NCBI RefSeq assembly: GCF_007035645.1
Contig: NZ_AP019632.1
Coordinates: forward strand, 3,224,001-3,288,000
Direction: 5' to 3'
DNA: 64,000 nucleotides
Source of the DNA: Enterobacter asburiae
GTDB lineage: Bacteria; Pseudomonadota; Gammaproteobacteria; Enterobacterales; Enterobacteriaceae
The notes under the pieces were generated by a model that saw only the letters and a list, made by a program, of their open reading frames with translations, had not been told where the DNA came from and searched no databases. Position numbers and translations under genes: made by a program. This document shows positions 58,148 to 64,000 of this stretch, in pieces. How positions within the stretch are numbered: position 1 is the stretch's first letter; each line of letters opens with the position of its first letter.

Positions 58148-59178
58148 TGATCAGGCTGTATCCTGAACAACTCCGCGCGCAGCTCAAAGAAGGGCTGCGC
58201 GCGGCGTATCTGCTTCTTGGAAACGATCCGTTATTGCTTCAGGAAAGCCTGGATGCCGTGCGGCATGAAGCCGCCTCTCAGGGCTTCGATGAACACCACA
58301 CTGTCCAGTTGGATAACAGCACCGACTGGAATGCCCTCTTCTCACTCTGTCAGGCGATGAGCCTTTTTGCGTCGCGCCAGACTATTCAGATCCTGCTGCC
58401 GGAAAACGGCCCTAACGCGGCCATCAATGAACAGCTGGCCACGCTGGTCAGCCTGCTTCACAGCGATCTGCTGCTGATTGTGCGCGGCAACAAGCTCACC
58501 AAAGCGCAGGAAAATGCGGCGTGGTTCACCCAACTCGCAGCCCACGCGGTGCAGGTCACCTGTCAGACACCTGAACAGGCGCATCTGCCCAAATGGGTGG
58601 CAGCGAGAGCGAAGCAGAACAACCTTCAGCTGGATGATGCGGCGAACCAACTGCTCTGCTACTGCTATGAAGGTAACCTGCTGGCCCTGGCGCAGGCGCT
58701 GGACAGACTCTCCCTGCTCTGGCCGGATGGCAAGCTGACCTTACCGCGCGTCGAGCAGGCTGTTAACGACGCGGCGCACTTCACGCCGTTCCACTGGGTG
58801 GACGCGCTGCTGTCGGCGAAAAGCAAACGCGCCCTGCATATTTTGCAACAGCTGCGTCTCGAAGGGAGCGAACCGGTTATTCTGCTGCGTACGCTGCAGC
58901 GCGAATTATTGCTGCTGATTACGCTCAAGCGTCAGTCGGCCCATACGCCGCTGCGTTCGCTGTTTGATAAACACCGCGTGTGGCAAAATCGCCGGGCTTT
59001 GATCACCGAGGCCGTCAACCGCCTGAGTCATGAACAGCTTCGTCAGGCAGTGCAGCTTCTGATGCGCGCTGAGCTCACGTTAAAGCAAGATTATGGCCAG
59101 TCGGTCTGGGCGGAGCTGGAAAGTCTTTCTCTCCTGCTCTGCCACAAGGCGCTGGCAGACGTTTTTATTGATGGATAG
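58147..59178 (+). CDS. holA: DNA polymerase III delta subunit (clamp loader)
   Basis: 343 residues from the ATG at 58147 ([17 protein letters not shown]); the ATG one codon earlier, inside AAATGATGATC, is an alternative. Delta opens the beta sliding clamp in the gamma complex. Typical segments are [29 protein letters not shown] and [13 protein letters not shown]. The overlap with the lptE TGA suggests translational coupling. Confidence 0.97.
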   Translation: MIRLYPEQLRAQLKEGLRAAYLLLGNDPLLLQESLDAVRHEAASQGFDEHHTVQLDNSTDWNALFSLCQAMSLFASRQTIQILLPENGPNAAINEQLATLVSLLHSDLLLIVRGNKLTKAQENAAWFTQLAAHAVQVTCQTPEQAHLPKWVAARAKQNNLQLDDAANQLLCYCYEGNLLALAQALDRLSLLWPDGKLTLPRVEQAVNDAAHFTPFHWVDALLSAKSKRALHILQQLRLEGSEPVILLRTLQRELLLLITLKRQSAHTPLRSLFDKHRVWQNRRALITEAVNRLSHEQLRQAVQLLMRAELTLKQDYGQSVWAELESLSLLLCHKALADVFIDG

Positions 59179-59179
59179 C

Positions 59180-59836
59180 ATGCATTCTTTACAGGCCTTA
59201 TATGGCGGCACCTTCGACCCGGTACATTACGGGCACCTGAAGCCAGTTGAAATTCTGGCAAATCTGATCGGCCTTCAGCGCGTCACCATCATGCCCAACA
59301 ATGTCCCGCCCCATCGTCCACAACCCGAGGCGACCAGCGAGCAGCGAAAAGAGATGCTTGCCCTTGCCATCGCAGATAAACCGCTATTCCGACTTGACGA
59401 GCGTGAGCTGCGTCGCGACACGCCCTCCTGGACGTCTCAGACGCTTCAGGAGTGGCGCGCCGAACAAGGGCCAGACCAGCCGCTTGCCTTTATCATCGGC
59501 CAGGATTCTCTGCTGAATTTCCCTACGTGGCATCAGTATGAAACCATCCTGGAGAACAGCCACCTGCTCGTCTGCCGCCGTCCCGGCTATCCGCTGACCA
59601 TGCGCGAAGAGCAGTACCAGCAGTGGCTGGAAGACCACCTCACCGATAATGTTGAAGATCTTCACAACCAGCCTGCCGGGAAGATCTATCTGGCGGAAAC
59701 GCCGTGGTTTGATATCTCTGCAACCCTCATTCGCGAGCGTTTACAGCAGGGTTTAGCGTGTGACGATCTGCTGCCATCTCCGGTGCTGGCCTATATCCAT
59801 GCGCACGGTTTGTATCAGAAAAGCGCAGATGAATAG
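59180..59836 (+). CDS. nadD: Nicotinate-nucleotide adenylyltransferase
   Basis: 218 residues from the ATG at 59180 ([20 protein letters not shown]); the ATG at 59171, overlapping holA, would add three residues and cannot be excluded. It adenylates nicotinate mononucleotide in NAD synthesis. The nucleotidyltransferase HxGH-type motif is [11 protein letters not shown], and the ISxTxxR motif appears as ISATLIRER. In E. coli cobC follows; here the next gene is rsfS. Confidence 0.95.
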   Translation: MHSLQALYGGTFDPVHYGHLKPVEILANLIGLQRVTIMPNNVPPHRPQPEATSEQRKEMLALAIADKPLFRLDERELRRDTPSWTSQTLQEWRAEQGPDQPLAFIIGQDSLLNFPTWHQYETILENSHLLVCRRPGYPLTMREEQYQQWLEDHLTDNVEDLHNQPAGKIYLAETPWFDISATLIRERLQQGLACDDLLPSPVLAYIHAHGLYQKSADE

Positions 59837-60423
<587 letters not shown>

Positions 60424-60426
60424 TGC

Positions 60427-60894
60427 GTGAAGTTGCAGCTGGTCGCCGTCGGCACCAAAATGCCGGACTGGGTACAAACCGGTTTTACTGAATATTTGCG
60501 TCGTTTTCCAAAAGACATGCCGTTCGAACTGGTGGAAATTCCCGCCGGGAAGCGCGGCAAGAACGCGGATATCAAACGTATTCTCGATAAAGAGGGCGAA
60601 CTGATGCTGGCTGCCGCTGGCAAAAACCGCATCGTCACCCTCGATATTCCAGGTAAACCCTGGGATACGCCGCAGCTGGCACAAGAACTGGAGCGCTGGA
60701 AGCAGGATGGCCGTGACGTCAGTCTGTTGATTGGCGGACCAGAAGGGTTATCCCCTGCCTGCAAAGCGGCGGCTGAACAAAGTTGGTCCCTCTCCGCGCT
60801 GACGCTTCCCCACCCGCTCGTTCGGGTACTGGTGGCAGAAAGCCTGTATCGCGCGTGGAGCATTACTACCAACCACCCCTATCACCGCGAGTAA
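60427..60894 (+). CDS. rlmH: 23S rRNA (pseudouridine1915-N3)-methyltransferase RlmH
   Basis: 155 residues from a GTG start. A small SPOUT methyltransferase that modifies helix 69 of 23S rRNA; the SAM knot is built from LIGGPEGL and the C-terminal [18 protein letters not shown]. The coupling to rsfS fits a shared role in ribosome function. Confidence 0.97.
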   Translation: MKLQLVAVGTKMPDWVQTGFTEYLRRFPKDMPFELVEIPAGKRGKNADIKRILDKEGELMLAAAGKNRIVTLDIPGKPWDTPQLAQELERWKQDGRDVSLLIGGPEGLSPACKAAAEQSWSLSALTLPHPLVRVLVAESLYRAWSITTNHPYHRE

Positions 60895-60922
60895 TGACTG
60901 ACCAGGGTAGATTAAGCAGCGG

Positions 60923-62824
60923 ATGAAACTACAGAATTCTTTTCGCGACTATACGGCTGAGTCCGCGCTGTTTGTGCGCCGGGCGCTGGTCGCCTTTACC
61001 GGGATTTTGCTGCTTACCGGCGTGCTGATCGCCAACCTCTATAATCTGCAAATTGTCCGCTTTACCGACTACCAGACGCGTTCAAACGAAAACCGTATTA
61101 AGCTGGTGCCTATCGCACCCAGCCGCGGCATTATTTACGATCGTAACGGCACCCCACTGGCGTTGAACCGAACCATCTATCAAATCGAGATGATGCCGGA
61201 AAAAGTCGATAATGTTCAGGATACGCTGGAAGCGCTGAAAAGCGTTGTCGATCTTAACGATGACGATATCGCGGCCTTCAAAAAGGAGCGCGCCCGCTCT
61301 CACCGCTTCACCTCGATTCCGGTTAAAACCAATTTGACGGAAGTCCAGGTGGCCCGCTTTGCGGTGAATCAGTACCGCTTCCCCGGCGTGGAAGTGAAGG
61401 GATATAAGCGTCGCTACTATCCCTACGGCTCCGCGCTGACGCATGTGATTGGCTACGTTTCCAAGATTAACGACAAAGACGTCGACCGCCTTGATAAAGA
61501 CGGCAAGCTGGCCAACTACGCTGCTACGCACGATATCGGTAAGCTGGGGATCGAACGTTACTACGAAGACGTTCTGCACGGGCAAACCGGCTATGAAGAG
61601 GTTGAGGTTAACAACCGTGGACGCGTGATCCGTCAGCTGAAAGAAGTGCCGCCTCAGGCGGGGCATGACGTCTATCTGACGCTCGACCTCAAGCTTCAGC
61701 AGTATATCGAAACCCTGCTGGCGGGCAGCCGTGCAGCCGTTGTGGTCACCGATCCTCGTACCGGCGGCATCCTGGCAATGGTCTCCATGCCTAGCTATGA
61801 CCCGAACCTCTTTGTTGATGGGATTTCGAGTAAAGACTATTCCGGTCTGCTGAATGACCCGAACACGCCGCTGGTCAACCGCGCGACGCAAGGGGTTTAC
61901 CCGCCGGCATCCACGGTTAAACCGTACGTGGCGGTCTCTGCGCTGAGTGCCGGCGTCATCAACCGTAATACCAGCCTGTTTGACCCGGGCTGGTGGCAGC
62001 TGCCGGGTTCAGATAAGCGCTATCGTGACTGGAAAAAATGGGGTCACGGTCATCTGAACGTCACCAAATCACTGGAAGAATCTGCGGATACCTTCTTCTA
62101 TCAGGTGGCGTATGACATGGGTATCGACCGCCTGTCAGAGTGGATGAGCAAATTCGGCTACGGGCATTACACCGGCGTGGACCTTTCAGAAGAACGTTCT
62201 GGCAACATGCCAACGCGTGAATGGAAGCTGAAGCGCTTTAAAAAACCGTGGTATCAGGGTGACACCATTCCGGTAGGTATCGGTCAGGGCTACTGGACGG
62301 CAACGCCGCTTCAGATGAACAAGGCCATGATGATCCTCATCAATGACGGCGTGGTAAAAGTGCCGCATCTGCTACAGAGCACGGTTGAAGACGGCAAAAA
62401 AGTACCGTGGAACCAGCCGCACGAGGCCCCGGTGGGTGACATCCATTCCGGCTTCTGGGAAATTGCGAAAGACGGTATGTACGGCGTGGCAAACCGCCCG
62501 AACGGTACCGCGCATAAATACTTCGCCGGTACGCCGTACAAAGTAGCCGCTAAATCCGGTACTGCGCAGGTATTTGGTCTGAAAGCCAACGAAACCTATA
62601 ACGCGCACCGCATTGCTGAACGTCTTCGTGACCATAAGCTGATGACGGCGTTTGCCCCTTATGATAACCCGCAGGTCGCGGTGGCGATGATTCTGGAGAA
62701 CGGCGGTGCCGGGCCAGCAGTAGGTACCATCATGCGCCAGATCCTTGACCACATTATGCTGGGTGATAACAACACCGAACTGCCGGCTGAAAACCCGGCC
62801 GCCGCTGCGGCGGAGGACCAATAA
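60923..62824 (+). CDS. mrdA: Penicillin-binding protein 2 (peptidoglycan DD-transpeptidase)
   Basis: 633 residues (E. coli 633). A bitopic inner-membrane protein with one helix at about 22-44. The dimerisation domain spans about 60-250, and the transpeptidase domain has the active serine S330 in STVKPY, an SxN-type motif (SADTF) and KSGTAQ. It crosslinks peptidoglycan in cell elongation with RodA. It lies 28 bp after rlmH and 2 bp before mrdB. Confidence 0.97.
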   Translation: MKLQNSFRDYTAESALFVRRALVAFTGILLLTGVLIANLYNLQIVRFTDYQTRSNENRIKLVPIAPSRGIIYDRNGTPLALNRTIYQIEMMPEKVDNVQDTLEALKSVVDLNDDDIAAFKKERARSHRFTSIPVKTNLTEVQVARFAVNQYRFPGVEVKGYKRRYYPYGSALTHVIGYVSKINDKDVDRLDKDGKLANYAATHDIGKLGIERYYEDVLHGQTGYEEVEVNNRGRVIRQLKEVPPQAGHDVYLTLDLKLQQYIETLLAGSRAAVVVTDPRTGGILAMVSMPSYDPNLFVDGISSKDYSGLLNDPNTPLVNRATQGVYPPASTVKPYVAVSALSAGVINRNTSLFDPGWWQLPGSDKRYRDWKKWGHGHLNVTKSLEESADTFFYQVAYDMGIDRLSEWMSKFGYGHYTGVDLSEERSGNMPTREWKLKRFKKPWYQGDTIPVGIGQGYWTATPLQMNKAMMILINDGVVKVPHLLQSTVEDGKKVPWNQPHEAPVGDIHSGFWEIAKDGMYGVANRPNGTAHKYFAGTPYKVAAKSGTAQVFGLKANETYNAHRIAERLRDHKLMTAFAPYDNPQVAVAMILENGGAGPAVGTIMRQILDHIMLGDNNTELPAENPAAAAAEDQ

Positions 62825-62826
62825 TC

Positions 62827-63939
62827 ATGACGGATAATCCAAATAAAAAATCGCTGTGGGATAAAATCCACATCGACCCAGCCATGCTGCTGATCCTGCT
62901 GGCTCTGCTGGTGTACAGCGCCCTGGTTATCTGGAGCGCCAGCGGCCAGGACATCGGCATGATGGAGCGCAAAATCGGCCAGATCGCCATGGGTCTGATC
63001 ATCATGGTGGTGATGGCGCAAATCCCGCCGCGCGTCTACGAAGGCTGGGCGCCCTATCTCTACATCTTCTGTATTATTTTGCTGGTTGCGGTAGATGCGT
63101 TTGGCGCCATTTCAAAAGGGGCGCAGCGCTGGCTGGATCTGGGCGTTGTCCGCTTCCAGCCCTCGGAAATTGCCAAAATCGCCGTTCCATTGATGGTGGC
63201 ACGCTTTATCAACCGCGACGTCTGTCCGCCGTCGCTGAAAAACACCGCCATCGCGCTGGTGCTGATTTTCCTGCCGACGCTGCTGGTTGCGGCGCAGCCT
63301 GACCTTGGCACCTCAATTCTTATCGCCCTTTCCGGCCTGTTTGTCCTTTTCCTGTCGGGACTGAGCTGGCGCCTGATTGGCATCGCGGTGGTGCTGATTG
63401 CAGCGTTCATTCCTATCCTCTGGTTCTTCCTGATGCATGATTACCAGCGCCAGCGCGTCATGATGCTGCTCGATCCGGAAACCGATCCGCTGGGCGCGGG
63501 CTATCATATTATTCAGTCCAAGATTGCGATTGGCTCCGGCGGCCTGCGCGGTAAAGGCTGGCTGCACGGCACGCAGTCACAGCTGGAATTTTTACCGGAA
63601 CGCCACACCGACTTTATCTTCGCCGTACTGGCGGAAGAGCTGGGGCTGGTTGGCATCTTAATATTGCTGGCGCTGTACGTACTGCTGATCATGCGGGGAT
63701 TGTGGATTGCAGCACGCGCGCAAACCACCTTTGGTCGCGTCATGGCTGGCGGGTTGATGCTGATTTTATTCGTTTATGTCTTCGTAAATATTGGTATGGT
63801 GAGTGGTATTCTGCCGGTGGTAGGCGTACCGCTGCCGCTGGTGAGTTACGGAGGCTCGGCACTGATCGTGTTGATGGCCGGGTTTGGTATCGTGATGTCG
63901 ATCCATACCCACAGAAAAATGTTGTCAAAAAGCGTATAA
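62827..63939 (+). CDS. mrdB: Peptidoglycan glycosyltransferase RodA (SEDS family)
   Basis: 370 residues with ten membrane helices, the same length as E. coli RodA. It polymerises lipid II in the elongasome with PBP2. SEDS signatures are [35 protein letters not shown] (with the catalytic aspartate) and [14 protein letters not shown]. It starts two bases after the mrdA stop. Confidence 0.97.
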   Translation: MTDNPNKKSLWDKIHIDPAMLLILLALLVYSALVIWSASGQDIGMMERKIGQIAMGLIIMVVMAQIPPRVYEGWAPYLYIFCIILLVAVDAFGAISKGAQRWLDLGVVRFQPSEIAKIAVPLMVARFINRDVCPPSLKNTAIALVLIFLPTLLVAAQPDLGTSILIALSGLFVLFLSGLSWRLIGIAVVLIAAFIPILWFFLMHDYQRQRVMMLLDPETDPLGAGYHIIQSKIAIGSGGLRGKGWLHGTQSQLEFLPERHTDFIFAVLAEELGLVGILILLALYVLLIMRGLWIAARAQTTFGRVMAGGLMLILFVYVFVNIGMVSGILPVVGVPLPLVSYGGSALIVLMAGFGIVMSIHTHRKMLSKSV

Positions 63940-63955
63940 AAATAAGGGGATCGGA

Positions 63956-64000
63956 ATGCGTAAGCAGTGGCTGGGGATCTGCATCGCGGCAAGTTTACTT
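63956..64000 (+). CDS. rlpA: Rare lipoprotein A, first codons (cut by window edge)
   Basis: Only 15 codons: MRKQWLGICIAASLL, the beginning of a lipoprotein signal peptide, with AAGGGGATCGGA as ribosome binding site. The position directly after mrdB matches E. coli rlpA, a septal-ring lytic transglycosylase. Identification rests on synteny and the signal peptide, as the domains lie outside the window. Confidence 0.8.
   Translation, partial: MRKQWLGICIAASLL

Overview
The window is ordinary, GC-rich, densely coding chromosome of an enteric gammaproteobacterium. Gene content, gene order and protein sequences follow the Escherichia coli region from sucA/sdh through gltA, kdp, speF, fur, nag, asnB, the met-leu-gln tRNA cluster, glt, leuS and mrdAB almost step for step. 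The differences from E. coli suggest Enterobacter or a close relative such as Lelliottia: dtpD, ybgA, abrB, the rhs block and cobC are missing from their E. coli positions, nagE has a different membrane domain, and a CCCTCTCCC/GGGAGAGGG palindrome is scattered between genes. The genus is inferred; no rRNA or marker search was possible. I see no prophage, insertion sequence, integron, CRISPR array or secretion or defence island.

Layout. 1-4365: start of sucA, then sdhCDAB on the minus strand, facing away from gltA (4366-5649) across a 650-bp regulatory region. 5749-11050: a minus-strand chain phrB-ybgI-pxpB-pxpC-pxpA-nei. 11051-12165: a 35-codon ORF I cannot name, ybfA, and the kdp control region. 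12166-19951: kdpFABC potassium pump and its sensor-regulator pair kdpDE. 20231-24098: the ornithine-sensing leader peptide speFL, speF and potE. 24203-26416: pgm and seqA on the minus strand. 26600-29212: ybfF, ybfE, fldA, uof and fur. 29306-41658: the amino-sugar block: chiPQ, glnS, nagE (minus) and nagBACD, asnB (plus). 41885-42579: seven tRNAs (Met-Leu-Gln-Gln-Met-Gln-Gln). 42690-49611: ubiF (minus), miaB, phoL, ybeY, corC, lnt. 49964-53164: the gltIJKL glutamate/aspartate ABC importer with the SroC sRNA region inside it. 53285-64000: rihA, ybeL (minus), leuS-lptE-holA-nadD, rsfS-rlmH-mrdA-mrdB and the first codons of rlpA.

How the genes work together. SdhCDAB, GltA and SucA are TCA-cycle enzymes. 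KdpFABC imports K+ under control of KdpD/KdpE. SpeF and PotE decarboxylate ornithine and exchange it for putrescine, gated by SpeFL. ChiP, NagE, NagA, NagB and NagC take up and degrade chitin sugars and GlcNAc; NagC-type operators are visible at chiP, nagE and nagB, and a ChiX pairing site covers the chiP ribosome binding site. Flavodoxin and Fur sit beside a Fur-box-like site that overlaps the uof start codon. MrdA and MrdB are the elongation-mode PBP2/RodA pair; LptE and Lnt serve outer-membrane biogenesis.

The most rewarding items for a second look are the unnamed 35-codon gene with its own ribosome binding site and terminator (11150-11290), a canonical sigma-54 promoter for gltI with an NtrC-type site downstream of the predicted start, the class II CRP architecture before speFL, the altered uof frame, the nagE membrane-domain replacement, and the dispersed palindrome, one copy of which supplies the rihA stop codon. 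I found no convincing evidence of an entirely new multi-gene system.
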